Shown: piece by piece, positions 1-9,217 of the stretch
Position numbering within the stretch: the stretch's first letter is position 1
Layout: every line of letters starts with the position of its first letter
From: Pigmentiphaga humi
GTDB taxonomy: Bacteria > Pseudomonadota > Gammaproteobacteria > Burkholderiales > Burkholderiaceae_B
Assembly: GCF_900606115.1 (NCBI RefSeq)
Contig: NZ_UWPJ01000007.1
Span: 1 to 64,000, forward strand
DNA: 64,000 nucleotides
Direction of reading: 5' to 3'
Made by a program: the position numbers and the translations under genes
The notes under the pieces: model-generated
Database searches by the model: none
What the model was told of the DNA's origin: nothing
Seen by the model: the letters and a program-made list of their open reading frames with translations, nothing else

Positions 1-128
<128 letters not shown>

Positions 129-154
129 TTAACGAATTACTTGCCAGCAGCCAA

Positions 155-2257
155 TTACTTGGCGCGGGCGCTGATGATCGCGTCGGCGACGTTCTTCGGC
201 GCTTCGGCGTAATGCTTGAATTCCATCGTGTACGTGGCGCGGCCCTGGGTCGCGGAACGCAGCGAGGTGGAATAACCGAACATCTCGGCCAGCGGGACTT
301 CGGCCTTGATGGTCTTGCCGCCGCCGACCATGTCGTCCATGCCCTGGACCATGCCGCGGCGCGAGGACAGATCGCCCATCACTGTACCGGCGTAGTCTTC
401 GGGGGTTTCGACTTCCACGGCCATCATGGGCTCGAGCAGGACCGGGCTGGCCTTGCGCATGCCGTCCTTGAAAGCCATCGAGGCAGCCATCTTGAACGCG
501 TTTTCGTTCGAGTCCACGTCGTGGTACGAACCGAAGAACAGCGTGACCTTGACGTCGACCACGGGGTAGCCGGCCATCACGCCAGCGGACAGGGTGTCGA
601 TGCAACCCTTCTCCACCGCCGGGATGAATTCACGGGGCACCACGCCGCCCTTGATCGCGTCGACGAACTCGAAGCCCTTGCCCGCTTCTTGCGGCTCGAC
701 CTTGAGCACGACGTGGCCGTACTGGCCGCGGCCGCCCGACTGCTTGACGAACTTGCCTTCGGATTCTTCGCAGACCTTGCGGATGGTTTCGCGGTAGGCC
801 ACCTGCGGCTTGCCCACGTTGGCATCCACGCCGAACTCGCGCTTCATGCGGTCCACCAGGATTTCCAGGTGGAGCTCGCCCATGCCGGCGATGATGGTCT
901 GGCCCGATTCTTCATCGGTGCGCACGCGGAACGACGGATCTTCGGCGGCCAGGCGGTTCAGGGCGATGCCCATCTTTTCCTGGTCGGCCTTGGTCTTGGG
1001 TTCGACGGCCTGCGCGATCACGGGCTCGGGGAACTCCATCTTTTCCAGCGTGACGATCGATTCCGGATCGCACAGCGTTTCGCCGGTCGTGACGTCCTTC
1101 AGGCCCACGGCCGCGGCGATGTCGCCCGCCAGAACTTCCTTGATTTCTTCACGCTGGTTGGCGTGCATCTGCAGGATACGGCCGACGCGCTCTTTCTTGC
1201 CCTTGATCGCGTTGTAGACGGTGTCGCCGGAATTCAGCACGCCCGAGTACACGCGGATGAAGGTCAACTGGCCGACGAACGGGTCGGTCATCAGCTTGAA
1301 CGCCAGCGCGGCGAACTTTTCCTTGTCGTCGGCCTTGCGGACCACCGGCTGGTCGTTCTCGTCGGTGCCATCCACGGGCGGGATGTCGACCGGCGAGGGC
1401 AGGTAGTCGATGACCGCGTCCAGCATGGCCTGCACGCCCTTGTTCTTGAAGGCGGTGCCGCACAGCATGGGCTGGATTTCGCCGGCGATGGTGCGCTGGC
1501 GAATGGCGAACTTGATCTCGTCTTCCGACAGCTCGCCGGATTCCAGATACTTGTCCATCAGCTCTTCGGACGATTCGGCAGCCGCCTCGACCATCTTCTC
1601 GCGCCATTCGTTGCAGGTGTCGACCAGCTCGGCGGGAATGTCGCCGTATTCGAACTTGGTACCCTGGCTGGCGTCATCCCACAGGATGGCCTTCATCTTG
1701 ACCAGGTCGACCACGCCCTTGAACGAATCCTCGGCCCCGATCGGCACTTGCAGCGGGACCGGATTGGCCTTCAGGCGCAGACGCATCTGCTCGTAGACCT
1801 TGAAGAAGTTCGCGCCGGTGCGGTCCATCTTGTTGACGAACGCAAGACGGGGCACGCCATACTTGTTGGCCTGGCGCCAGACGGTTTCCGACTGGGGCTG
1901 CACGCCGCCCACGGCGCAATACACCATGCAGGCGCCGTCGAGCACGCGCATGGAGCGCTCGACTTCGATGGTGAAGTCCACGTGCCCCGGGGTGTCGATG
2001 ATGTTGAAACGGTGTTCCGGGTAGTTGCCGGCCATTCCCTTCCAGAAGCAGGTCGTGGCAGCGGAGGTGATCGTGATACCCCGTTCCTGCTCCTGCTCCA
2101 TCCAGTCCATGGTCGCGGCGCCGTCGTGCACTTCGCCGAGCTTGTGGTTGACGCCCGTATAGAACAGGATACGTTCGGTGGTGGTGGTCTTCCCTGCGTC
2201 GATGTGCGCAGAGATGCCGATATTGCGATAGCGCTCGATCGGGGTCTTGCGGGCCAT
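155..2257 (-). CDS. fusA: Elongation factor G
   Basis: A 700-residue translational GTPase that drives translocation of tRNA and mRNA and acts with RRF in ribosome recycling. The N-terminus carries the P-loop AHIDAGKTT (around residue 17), then DTPGHVDF (G3) and NKMDR (G4). The length is normal for a bacterial EF-G, and the EF-G domain order (G, II, III, IV, V) fits. It sits between rpsG and tuf in the str operon, 79 bases after the rpsG stop. The start at 2257 ([14 protein letters not shown]) has a purine-rich AAGGAAA just upstream. Nothing is unusual, and long antisense frames over this gene are codon-bias shadows. Confidence 0.98.
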   Translation of the reverse strand: MARKTPIERYRNIGISAHIDAGKTTTTERILFYTGVNHKLGEVHDGAATMDWMEQEQERGITITSAATTCFWKGMAGNYPEHRFNIIDTPGHVDFTIEVERSMRVLDGACMVYCAVGGVQPQSETVWRQANKYGVPRLAFVNKMDRTGANFFKVYEQMRLRLKANPVPLQVPIGAEDSFKGVVDLVKMKAILWDDASQGTKFEYGDIPAELVDTCNEWREKMVEAAAESSEELMDKYLESGELSEDEIKFAIRQRTIAGEIQPMLCGTAFKNKGVQAMLDAVIDYLPSPVDIPPVDGTDENDQPVVRKADDKEKFAALAFKLMTDPFVGQLTFIRVYSGVLNSGDTVYNAIKGKKERVGRILQMHANQREEIKEVLAGDIAAAVGLKDVTTGETLCDPESIVTLEKMEFPEPVIAQAVEPKTKADQEKMGIALNRLAAEDPSFRVRTDEESGQTIIAGMGELHLEILVDRMKREFGVDANVGKPQVAYRETIRKVCEESEGKFVKQSGGRGQYGHVVLKVEPQEAGKGFEFVDAIKGGVVPREFIPAVEKGCIDTLSAGVMAGYPVVDVKVTLFFGSYHDVDSNENAFKMAASMAFKDGMRKASPVLLEPMMAVEVETPEDYAGTVMGDLSSRRGMVQGMDDMVGGGKTIKAEVPLAEMFGYSTSLRSATQGRATYTMEFKHYAEAPKNVADAIISARAK

Positions 2258-2336
2258 GATCGGATTTCCTTGATGACTGGGCTAGTCGGCCCGCGACGAT
2301 CAGCCGCGGGCCATTAAAAACGAAGGGTGCTGCTGC

Positions 2337-2807
2337 TTACCAGCGGAAGTGGCTGAAGGCCTTGTTGGCCTCGGCCATCTTGTGGGTGTCGTCACGCTTC
2401 TTGACGGCACCGCCGCGTCCTTCGGACGCGTCCATCAGTTCGCCCGCCAGGCGCAGGTCCATGGACTTCTCGCCACGCTTCTTGGCTGCCTCGCGAACCC
2501 AACGCATTGCCAAGGCCAGGCGGCGCACGGGGCGCACTTCAACCGGCACTTGGTAGTTGGCGCCGCCGACACGGCGGCTCTTGACCTCGACGATGGGCTT
2601 GACGTTGCCGATCGCCTGACCGAACACCTCGATGGGGTCCTTGCCGGTCTTGGTCTGGATCTGTTCGAGGGCGCCGTAAACGATGCGCTCTGCAACGGCT
2701 TTCTTGCCGGAGAGCATCACGACGTTCATGAATTTGGCGAGTTCCACGCTGCCGAACTTGGGATCGGGCAGGATTTCACGCTTGGGTACTTCGCGACGAC
2801 GAGGCAT
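2337..2807 (-). CDS. rpsG: 30S ribosomal protein S7
   Basis: A 156-residue primary 16S rRNA-binding protein that organises the 3' head domain of the small subunit near the E site. It starts [20 protein letters not shown], includes the S7 signature [12 protein letters not shown] in the middle, and ends in AFSHFRW, as in other betaproteobacteria. It is second in the str operon, 150 bases after rpsL and 79 bases before fusA. In enterobacteria S7 is the translational repressor of this operon through the rpsL-rpsG spacer. The 150-base spacer here leaves room for such a site, but I cannot show one from sequence alone. Confidence 0.98.
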   Translation of the reverse strand: MPRRREVPKREILPDPKFGSVELAKFMNVVMLSGKKAVAERIVYGALEQIQTKTGKDPIEVFGQAIGNVKPIVEVKSRRVGGANYQVPVEVRPVRRLALAMRWVREAAKKRGEKSMDLRLAGELMDASEGRGGAVKKRDDTHKMAEANKAFSHFRW

Positions 2808-2957
2808 TTCTACTTCCTATGTCTTCAGTTGAACCGCCGGCTAGCGCCTGCGGCCGCGGCCTGTCTTGAGGGCTTGCGCCCGACCGGCCCCTTACTCGCG
2901 CCCGCCCTGCAAACCAGGACGACGGCGACGGGACGATGCTGCTGGGAAAGCCCGGGA

Positions 2958-3335
2958 TCAGGCCTTCTTGGGACGCTTGGCGCCGTACTTCGAGCGCGAC
3001 TGCTTGCGATCCTTGACGCCTTGCAGGTCGAGGGAACCGCGCACGATGTGATAGCGCACACCCGGGAGATCCTTCACCCGGCCGCCGCGCACGAGCACGA
3101 CCGAGTGCTCTTGCAGGTTGTGGCCTTCGCCGCCGATGTACGAGATGACCTCGTAACCGTTGGTCAGGCGCACCTTGGCGACCTTACGCAGAGCCGAGTT
3201 CGGCTTCTTCGGGGTCGTAGTGTAGACACGGGTGCAGACGCCGCGACGCTGCGGGCTGTTCTCAAGAGCGGGAGACTTGCTCTTGGCATGGCTGGATTCG
3301 CGCGGCTTGCGCACGAGTTGGCTGATAGTTGGCAT
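2958..3335 (-). CDS. rpsL: 30S ribosomal protein S12
   Basis: A 125-residue decoding-centre protein. The start at 3335 ([15 protein letters not shown]) was chosen because it matches S12 proteins exactly; the open frame extends upstream to 3485 but those residues do not look like S12. The streptomycin-contact residues are wild type: Lys43 in [12 protein letters not shown] and Lys88 in [13 protein letters not shown], so no resistance allele is present. It is the first gene of the str operon, preceded by a leader of roughly 300 bases and a near-consensus promoter at 3646-3675. The basic C-terminus ([10 protein letters not shown]) is typical. Confidence 0.98.
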   Translation of the reverse strand: MPTISQLVRKPRESSHAKSKSPALENSPQRRGVCTRVYTTTPKKPNSALRKVAKVRLTNGYEVISYIGGEGHNLQEHSVVLVRGGRVKDLPGVRYHIVRGSLDLQGVKDRKQSRSKYGAKRPKKA

Positions 3336-3848
3336 AAGCCCTCTTCCGTAACCTTTGGGGGTCTTTGGGATCCGGTCTGCGACCTTCGTCACAAGGCGCA
3401 GACAGCTGCAACAAACCGCCCGACCGGCTCCGAGCAGGAAGCCGCCACCGGGTAGCCGGAAGAGGAACATGCACGGGCCGCGCAATCGTGCGGCATGGAA
3501 TCTACTGCTGGGGAAGGAACGCCGCGACGCGGCTCTTGAGAAAGGCAGCTACTGCGGGGATCCGGGCAATGCTGCCTGCCGGATATTGCAGTTCTGCACA
3601 TCAAAGAACGCGCGGCCCGGGCGAGCCGACTCCAGAGAGCTTGCGATAATAACCTGGGCCCGCGAGAACTGTCAATGCACGCCCGCGCCTTCCATTGGCG
3701 CGCCATCGTGGCCGGCGCGCAACGTCAGGCGGGGGACGTCATCGGCCCGCCGCCCCGGCGCGCCAGCGAACCTGTTACTCTCGCTCACATATGGCGCGAT
3801 CGCCCTCCACAGCCTATCCGCCCCCTCCCCGCCTGTCGACAGCACCTC
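3336..3848. other. Intergenic region between rpsL and the AraC-type regulator (513 bases)
   Basis: The left part is the rpsL leader on the minus strand and contains the str promoter (3646-3675). The right part (about 3676-3848) must carry the promoter of the plus-strand AraC-type gene, but I see no convincing hexamers there. Open frames across the region have no recognisable protein features. No RNA gene or riboswitch was recognised. Confidence 0.5.
3646..3675 (-). promoter_or_regulatory. Probable sigma-70 promoter of the str operon
   Basis: On the minus strand a perfect -35 TTGACA (3670-3675) is followed after 18 bases by TATTAT (3646-3651), one base from the consensus -10. The expected transcript begins near 3640, leaving about 300 untranslated bases before rpsL. 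Both the strength and the long leader suit a ribosomal protein operon. The start site itself has not been measured. Confidence 0.7.
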
Positions 3849-4877
3849 ATGCCCGCTCCCGCTTCCGCCGGCTTGCCCCGTTGCACCCTGTCTCTCGCCG
3901 GCGTCGAAGAAACCGCGCGTGTGGCCCAATGGCGCCAGTGGATGGCGCACATGGTCGATATCGATGTACCGCGCCGAGGCGGCCCCTTTCACGGCAACCT
4001 GATCGCCTACACCACCGACGGCGTCGTGCTCTCTCATTGCGAGAGCACCGCGATGACGGTCCGGCGCAGCCTGGACCGCATCGCCCACGACGACATCGAC
4101 TATTACATGATACAGATCGTGCTGAGCGGGGGCGCAGGCCGTGTCACTTCAGGCCGCAGCGAGGTGCCCAGCGGTCCCGGCGACATCATGCTGATGGACT
4201 TCGATCGACCCATCGCCATCGAGCGCGCCGCCTACCGCGCGATCGGGCTGTTCGTGCCCAAGCGCATGCTGGCGCCTCATCTGTCAGCAAATGGAGAACA
4301 TTGCTGCATCGCGCACCGCGAACACGCGATGGCAGCCACGGCAACGGATTGGGCGCTCGCGCTGCTCAGGCAGACCCCCTTCCTGAACGAGGCCGGCGCG
4401 AACCTCGCGCTGTCCAGCCTGCTTCCGCTGTTGGCGGCCAGCCTGGCGCCCGACGCGCGCGCAGAGGGCGGGGCCACAGGCCGCGGCGGCGCGCGACAGC
4501 GGCATGTGCTCGATTACATCCATGCCCACCGCGACGACCCCGAACTGGACATCGCCCAGGTCCAGGCACATTTCGGGATATCGCGCTCGCAACTATACCG
4601 GCTGTTCGCCGGCGATCCAGACGGGCCCGCCGCCCTGATCCGGCACTATCGGCTCAAGACCGCGCTGCAAGACGTGGTGCAGCGCGACGACCTGAGCATC
4701 GCGCAGATCGCGTATGCCGCCGGCTTTGCCACGCCGGCCGGCTTCAGCACGGCCTTCCGGCGCATGTATCACGCCTCGCCGCTGCAATTGCGCCAGCAGG
4801 CGCAGGCACCCACGGGCCGGCGGCGGCCAGCCCCGGCCGCCAGGCCGTACCAGCCACACCTCCCTTCCGCCGGCTAA
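3849..4877 (+). CDS. AraC family transcriptional regulator
   Basis: About 342 residues from the ATG at 3849 (MPAPASAGLPRCTL). The open frame reaches back to 3675, but the upstream residues are low-complexity Arg/Pro sequence and were left out. The N-terminal half resembles the AraC-binding-like (cupin-type) sensor domain seen in regulators of aromatic catabolism. The last 110 residues hold the double helix-turn-helix: a first helix pair around DIAQVQAHFGISRSQLYRLF and a second around LSIAQIAYAAGFATPAGFS. It stands alone between the str operon and a convergent lipoprotein gene, so its target is not obvious. It could control the divergent pyridine cluster further right, but nothing in the sequence proves that. 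Confidence 0.85.
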   Translation: MPAPASAGLPRCTLSLAGVEETARVAQWRQWMAHMVDIDVPRRGGPFHGNLIAYTTDGVVLSHCESTAMTVRRSLDRIAHDDIDYYMIQIVLSGGAGRVTSGRSEVPSGPGDIMLMDFDRPIAIERAAYRAIGLFVPKRMLAPHLSANGEHCCIAHREHAMAATATDWALALLRQTPFLNEAGANLALSSLLPLLAASLAPDARAEGGATGRGGARQRHVLDYIHAHRDDPELDIAQVQAHFGISRSQLYRLFAGDPDGPAALIRHYRLKTALQDVVQRDDLSIAQIAYAAGFATPAGFSTAFRRMYHASPLQLRQQAQAPTGRRRPAPAARPYQPHLPSAG

Positions 4878-4935
4878 AGCCTGTTCATGCCAAAAGGAGG
4901 TTCGCACAGACCGGGAACCGGCGACGCGCCTCTTC

Positions 4936-6753
4936 CTAGCGTTGCCGCTGACTGTAGAGCCAAGGCAGATACATCGCGGCTTCGGCCTGCTCCATGGGAC
5001 GCCAGACGGCATAGTGCGCGCGGTTGGTCGATACAAGGTCCGAGGGAAGCGAGTCATTATTTCTCGTCACGCCGATGTACATCGGGTTGTCGTCGGCGAA
5101 ATGGTAGACCCAGCAGGTCCCGATGGACACGAACCTCACATCCCAGGAACACTCTGACGTCCACATGTTGATTCCGCCACCGGCAAACAGCTTCGACGGC
5201 GCTCCCTGCTGCAGGGCGAAAACGTTGCCGTCGATGCGGTTGCGGTCGGTCTGCTTGAAAGCCTGAGTGACGACAGACAGCTCGGGTTTGCGCCAGCCGC
5301 CTTTGGCGGCGACGGCGGCAGGCAGCCTGGGGATTTCGTCGTGCAGCACGTAATAGTCGCGTGAACTGTGCCACATGCGCAGCGTGTCGGCGTGTATGAA
5401 AGTCGTATCGTCCGGCAGCGCCCTGGGCAAACGCCCCATGTACAAGTCACGCTCTTCTTCCATGTCCCGGACGAGCATCTCGATGTCTCCCTGCGCCGAC
5501 TTGCCGGTGCGTGCCTCACGCGAGCGGAAGGCTTCGATCAGCAGGTAGTGCATTTGCAAATTGTACGAATCGAAAAGCTCCACGAAGTCGATCAGACGAC
5601 GGTAATGCTCCACCGAATAGAAGCGCTGGCCTACATGCAGGCTTTCCGCATAGGCCTGGATGATGGATTCCTTGGCCAACGCCCCATTCAGCACATCGGC
5701 GAACGCCGTACGCAGCCCGTACAGCGACAGGATCGCGTTCTCGACCTCGAGTTGCTTGCTCGCCCGGTCGCCGCTGTAGCCTGCCATGTTGCGCAAGTCC
5801 TTCATCAAGCCCCGTATACGGGAGATCAGGGTGTCCAAGGAACCTTGCTTGATCTCCACCTGCAGGGCAGCGATGCGCTTGACGGCTTCGTCCACGGTGG
5901 CACGCACTTCATCGAGCTTGCTTTCGATCAGGCGCAATTGAGCCATGACTTCGGCATGATCGGCTTGCCCGACGCCGAGTCCGCTCAGGAGTTCGCCGGT
6001 AGCAGTGCCGCTCAGCTTGCTGACGGCACCGTTGATCAGCCCGAGCGCGACCGTCGTGCCGAACGGGGACAGCCGCAGCCCGCCCGTGAAGGCCTGCCGG
6101 CTCTCGGCGCTAACCATCGCCTGCGCCACCTGTTGATCGATGAATCCGTCCAGGCCCAGGCCGCTTTCCTGCGCCGCCCGCTGGAAGGCCGCGCTGTTGA
6201 AATCGCTGGCATCGGCAAAGCCGCTATAGAGCGAACGCCCCGGCTCGAGCTGCAGGTACGCGGCAAGCCTGACCTGTGCGGTCTCCAGGTCCCATCCGGC
6301 CGTATGCAGGCGGTCAAGCAGCGTCGAGACCGCGGTAATCTGCTCGCCGAAAAGCCCCGCGCCGAATGGCTCGACATACGTGGACAGCGTTGCGGATACC
6401 GCACTGCCGTCCGGCAGCGTGCCGCCCGAGGCAAGGATGCGCAGCCCTTGCGGCACCTGCTCGGCCGGGATCTCGAACATCCCTTCCTCGTCGGTGACAG
6501 CACTGCCCGGCCAAGCACTGCCGTTCGCCGCCTGCAGCGAGACGGTCGCGCCCGCCACGGGCCCGTCCAGGCTGACCTTGCCGAAGACCGGCCCGGGAAC
6601 GAGGGTGGCGGTTGTGCCGCCGGCGTCCGATGCGCCGGTCACGGCCGAATCCCCGCCGCATCCGGCCAGGGCAAAACAAAGCACACAGGCTCGGAGCCAG
6701 GAGATGTGCAGCCGCCACGGCGAGGTGGCGGGCGCCAGCGAAAATGTTGTCAT
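4936..6753 (-). CDS. Large predicted lipoprotein of unknown function
   Basis: A 605-residue protein starting at the ATG at 6753. That start gives a clean lipoprotein signal: hydrophobic stretch LRACVLCFALAGC with the acylated Cys at residue 32. The open frame extends to 6975, but those residues would place the signal deep inside the protein. Just after the Cys comes a beta-sandwich-like segment (GKVSLDGPVAGATVSLQA) resembling carboxypeptidase-regulatory-like repeats. The middle contains a coiled-coil-prone stretch (AQLRLIESKLDEVRATVDEA) near residues 270-300. The C-terminal 250 residues are unrecognised. The gene converges on the AraC-type gene and is divergent from the picolinate-type cluster. 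Function unknown; probably attached to a membrane on the periplasmic side. Confidence 0.75.
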   Translation of the reverse strand: MTTFSLAPATSPWRLHISWLRACVLCFALAGCGGDSAVTGASDAGGTTATLVPGPVFGKVSLDGPVAGATVSLQAANGSAWPGSAVTDEEGMFEIPAEQVPQGLRILASGGTLPDGSAVSATLSTYVEPFGAGLFGEQITAVSTLLDRLHTAGWDLETAQVRLAAYLQLEPGRSLYSGFADASDFNSAAFQRAAQESGLGLDGFIDQQVAQAMVSAESRQAFTGGLRLSPFGTTVALGLINGAVSKLSGTATGELLSGLGVGQADHAEVMAQLRLIESKLDEVRATVDEAVKRIAALQVEIKQGSLDTLISRIRGLMKDLRNMAGYSGDRASKQLEVENAILSLYGLRTAFADVLNGALAKESIIQAYAESLHVGQRFYSVEHYRRLIDFVELFDSYNLQMHYLLIEAFRSREARTGKSAQGDIEMLVRDMEEERDLYMGRLPRALPDDTTFIHADTLRMWHSSRDYYVLHDEIPRLPAAVAAKGGWRKPELSVVTQAFKQTDRNRIDGNVFALQQGAPSKLFAGGGINMWTSECSWDVRFVSIGTCWVYHFADDNPMYIGVTRNNDSLPSDLVSTNRAHYAVWRPMEQAEAAMYLPWLYSQRQR

Positions 6754-7090
6754 GGTCCAGGTTTTCCAGAAGAAAGAAAGCCGGCTCGCTCCGAAAAGGT
6801 GCCGGGTTGCGTGCATTGTCCCGGCCCGGGATCGCGCGGCATTCCCAAGCGTCTCGGGTTTCTTCGAATTCGTCCCGAAGCGCGCGCGCACGCCGGCAAC
6901 ATTGGCCACGGCCCCCTGGGCTTGACGCCTGTCGAGGGGGGCGCGCGAAGGCCGGTCGACCATTGAACATTGCACTCGGCAAAACCTGGCCCGAAGATTG
7001 CTTAATTCTGCCGTGCGGCGCCGTGCGCACCTTTGCAGAGTCTTCCGCTAGCCATTCACTAGTGAATTCCCTAATTAAGTCGCGCAAAAT

Positions 7091-7108
7091 TACTCAGTAC
7101 AGTGATCA
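7091..7108. promoter_or_regulatory. Probable PicR-type operator, site 1
   Basis: TACTCAG-TACA-GTGATCA: two 7-base arms around a 4-base spacer, 95 bases before the first gene of the catabolic cluster. The left arm has the strict TCAG; the right arm differs from CTGA at one base (GTGA). It is one of four similar sites in the cluster and abuts site 2 on the next helical turns (centres 21 bases apart). Confidence 0.65.
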
Positions 7109-7111
7109 TAT

Positions 7112-7129
7112 TACTCAGCCTACTGAGTA
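7112..7129. promoter_or_regulatory. Probable PicR-type operator, site 2
   Basis: TACTCAG-CCTA-CTGAGTA is a perfect 7-base inverted repeat with a 4-base spacer. It fits the TCAG-N4-CTNN motif reported for PicR of Alcaligenes faecalis, where two sites also precede the transporter/dehydrogenase operon. It most likely represses transcription of the genes from 7203 onward. Confidence 0.78.
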
Positions 7130-7202
7130 TTTTGGTGCATCGCCGGCACCCTTGCGGTGCAAGTTTGCCGTCCGACCAATCCTTCTCCAAGCGAGTCCGA
7201 CC

Positions 7203-8189
7203 ATGCTGACCAAGCTGCCCATCAATCTGCTGTTCTCCCTGGCTCTAACCACCTTTATCCAACAGGCCGCGGCGGCGGAAATAAAACCCGCTCCCACCTT
7301 TCCCGTCAAACAGGTCGAGATTACCGTCCCGTATGCCGTAGGCGGCGGCGTGGACATGCTCGCGCGCCTGATCGGCGAACAGCTGGGCAAGCTCGGCCAC
7401 CCGGTGATCGTCGACAACAAGGCGGGCGCCGGCAGCACGGTGGGAACCCGCATCGTCGCAGGCAAGCCCAAGGACGGCCATTCGCTGCTGATGATGAACG
7501 ACGCCTATTCGCTGGCGCCCGCTATATATAAGAACCTGGGCTACGATCCCAAGAAGGACCTGGAGGCGGTGATCAACGTCGCCTATGCGCCCATGCTCGT
7601 GGTCGTGCCCACCACCTCCAAGTTCAAGACGCTGGCCGACCTGGTCGCCGCCGGCCGCGAGGCGCCCGGCAAGCTGTCGTACGGCTCCTGCGGCGCCGGC
7701 ACCGACCCGCACCTGGCCGGCGAGATGATGAACATCGATTTCAAGATGCAGAACGTCCACGTGCCTTACAAGGGCTGTGGCCCGGCCTTGGTCGACACCA
7801 TGGGCGGGCAGGTCGATTTCGCCGTGGTCACCATCTCCGGCGCCCTGACCTACATCTCGGGCAACAAGCTGCGCGCGTTGGCCATCACCTCGGCCGACCG
7901 CTCCAAGGCCGTGCCCGAGGTCCCCACCATCGCCGAAAGCGGCGCGCCCGGCTTCAATCTGAGCCAATGGCAAGGCCTGGCCGTGCCGGGCGGCACGCCC
8001 GAGAACATCAAGATGGACGTCTACAAGACGATCTCCGCCATCATGAAGACCGACGCGATGCGCAAGCGCCTGCTGGACCTGGGCTACACCACCGCCGACG
8101 AGGGTCCGGCCGCGTTCCAGAAGATCGTCAACGAGGACATCGACCGTTTCGCCACCCTCGCCCAGAAAATCGGCCTGAGGGCGGACTGA
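7203..8189 (+). CDS. Bug/TctC family periplasmic binding protein, first gene of the pyridine-carboxylate cluster
   Basis: A 328-residue solute receptor. The ATG at 7203 gives a Sec signal peptide (MLTKLPINLLFSLALTTF, cleavage after AAA near residue 23), followed by the Bug pattern: ITVPYAVGGGVDMLARL, VIVDNKAGAGSTVGTR, HVPYKGCGPALVDTMGGQ and a late LSQWQGLAVPGGTP. Bug proteins bind carboxylates in the periplasm and pass them to tripartite transporters; no TctA/TctB partner is encoded nearby. The gene lies directly behind two operators (7091-7129) and 29 bases ahead of the next gene. By position it corresponds to the transporter gene that heads the picT-picA operon of A. faecalis, so picolinate or hydroxypicolinate is a reasonable ligand (inference). 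Confidence 0.9.
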   Translation: MLTKLPINLLFSLALTTFIQQAAAAEIKPAPTFPVKQVEITVPYAVGGGVDMLARLIGEQLGKLGHPVIVDNKAGAGSTVGTRIVAGKPKDGHSLLMMNDAYSLAPAIYKNLGYDPKKDLEAVINVAYAPMLVVVPTTSKFKTLADLVAAGREAPGKLSYGSCGAGTDPHLAGEMMNIDFKMQNVHVPYKGCGPALVDTMGGQVDFAVVTISGALTYISGNKLRALAITSADRSKAVPEVPTIAESGAPGFNLSQWQGLAVPGGTPENIKMDVYKTISAIMKTDAMRKRLLDLGYTTADEGPAAFQKIVNEDIDRFATLAQKIGLRAD

Positions 8190-8218
8190 GCATTCATTAA
8201 AACAAGAAGGACGCATTC

Positions 8219-9211
8219 GTGAACAAACTCAACATCAGCCTCTCCGTAGGCAATTACGACCGCACCCAGGCCCTGTTCGACGGCCGCGTGGACATCGAGG
8301 GCTGCAACGTGCGCGCCGTCCCGCTCGAGCCGGAGGAAGCCTTCCACCGCGCTTTCCGCTACGAAGAATTCGACGTGACGGAAATCTCGATGAGCAGCCA
8401 CATGATGACCACGGCGCGCGGCGACAACCAGTACATCGGGATTCCGGCCTTCCTGTCGCGCGTGTTCCGCCAGTCGGGCATCTACGTGCGCACCGACCGC
8501 GGCATCGACAAGCCCGAAGACCTGCGCGGCAAGACCATAGGCGTGCCGGAATACCAGATCACCGCCAATGTGTGGATCCGCGGCATCCTGGAAGACGAGT
8601 ACGGCGTCAAGCCGGCCGACATCAAGTGGCGCCGCGGCGGCGTGGAAGAGCCCGGCCGCGGCGAACGCGCTCCGATCGAGCTCGATCCCTCCATCGACCT
8701 GCAGCAGATTCCCGACGACAAGACCCTGTCGGGCATGCTGGAGTCCGGCGAGATCGATGCCGTGATCGGCGCCCGCGCGCCGTCCTGCTTCCTGCGCGGC
8801 GTGCCCAACGTGGGCCGCCTGTTCGGCGACTACATCGAGGCCGAGAAGGATTATTTCCGCCGCACCCGGATCTTCCCGATCATGCACATGGTGGGCATCC
8901 GCAAGTCGCTGGTGGCCGAGAACCCGTGGCTGCCGGTCAGCGTCTACAAGGCCTTCCTGAAGGCCAAGATGCTGGCGGTCAAGGAGCTGGACGAGATCTG
9001 CCACCTGGCGGTGACGCTGCCCTGGATGGTGCACCACCACAACGAGGCCAAGAAGCTGATGGGCGAGGATTACTGGCCCTATGGGCTGGATGCCAACCGG
9101 CACGTGATCGAAACCTTCGCGCGCTATCACTACGGGCAGGGCCTGTCCAAGCGCAAGGTGGCGCCCGAGGAGCTGTTCGCCGCCTCTTCCCTGGACCTGT
9201 CCAAGATCTGA
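8219..9211 (+). CDS. 4,5-dihydroxyphthalate decarboxylase-like / NMT1-type ligand-binding protein
   Basis: A 330-residue cytoplasmic-looking protein with no signal peptide. The GTG at 8219 is preceded by AAGAAGGA at good spacing. The sequence (LSVGNYDRTQALFDG near the start, GVPEYQITANVWIRGILEDEYG near residue 105, and an ending in FARYHYGQGL) is characteristic of the family containing Pht5, 4,5-dihydroxyphthalate decarboxylase, which shares the fold of substrate-binding proteins. Members occur as decarboxylases of dihydroxylated aromatic acids and as uncharacterised ligand-binding proteins. Here it lies between the Bug receptor and the molybdenum dehydrogenase. A separate decarboxylase (17381) already fits the expected step, so the role of this one is uncertain: a second decarboxylase or a ligand-binding accessory. 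Confidence 0.75.
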   Translation: MNKLNISLSVGNYDRTQALFDGRVDIEGCNVRAVPLEPEEAFHRAFRYEEFDVTEISMSSHMMTTARGDNQYIGIPAFLSRVFRQSGIYVRTDRGIDKPEDLRGKTIGVPEYQITANVWIRGILEDEYGVKPADIKWRRGGVEEPGRGERAPIELDPSIDLQQIPDDKTLSGMLESGEIDAVIGARAPSCFLRGVPNVGRLFGDYIEAEKDYFRRTRIFPIMHMVGIRKSLVAENPWLPVSVYKAFLKAKMLAVKELDEICHLAVTLPWMVHHHNEAKKLMGEDYWPYGLDANRHVIETFARYHYGQGLSKRKVAPEELFAASSLDLSKI

Positions 9212-9217
9212 GGCCGC

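Larger units (their letters stand above)
6754..7202. other. Divergent intergenic region with two operator palindromes (449 bases)
   Basis: This separates the leftward lipoprotein gene from the rightward catabolic cluster. The right third is AT-rich relative to the surroundings and contains two tandem palindromes (7091-7108 and 7112-7129) described separately. A small CACTAGTG palindrome lies near 7056-7066. No coding sequence is evident. Confidence 0.6.

Noticed and set aside
2958-3485. A 175-residue version of S12 starting at 3485
   Set aside because: The extra 50 residues do not resemble S12 and the canonical start [10 protein letters not shown] is at 3335.
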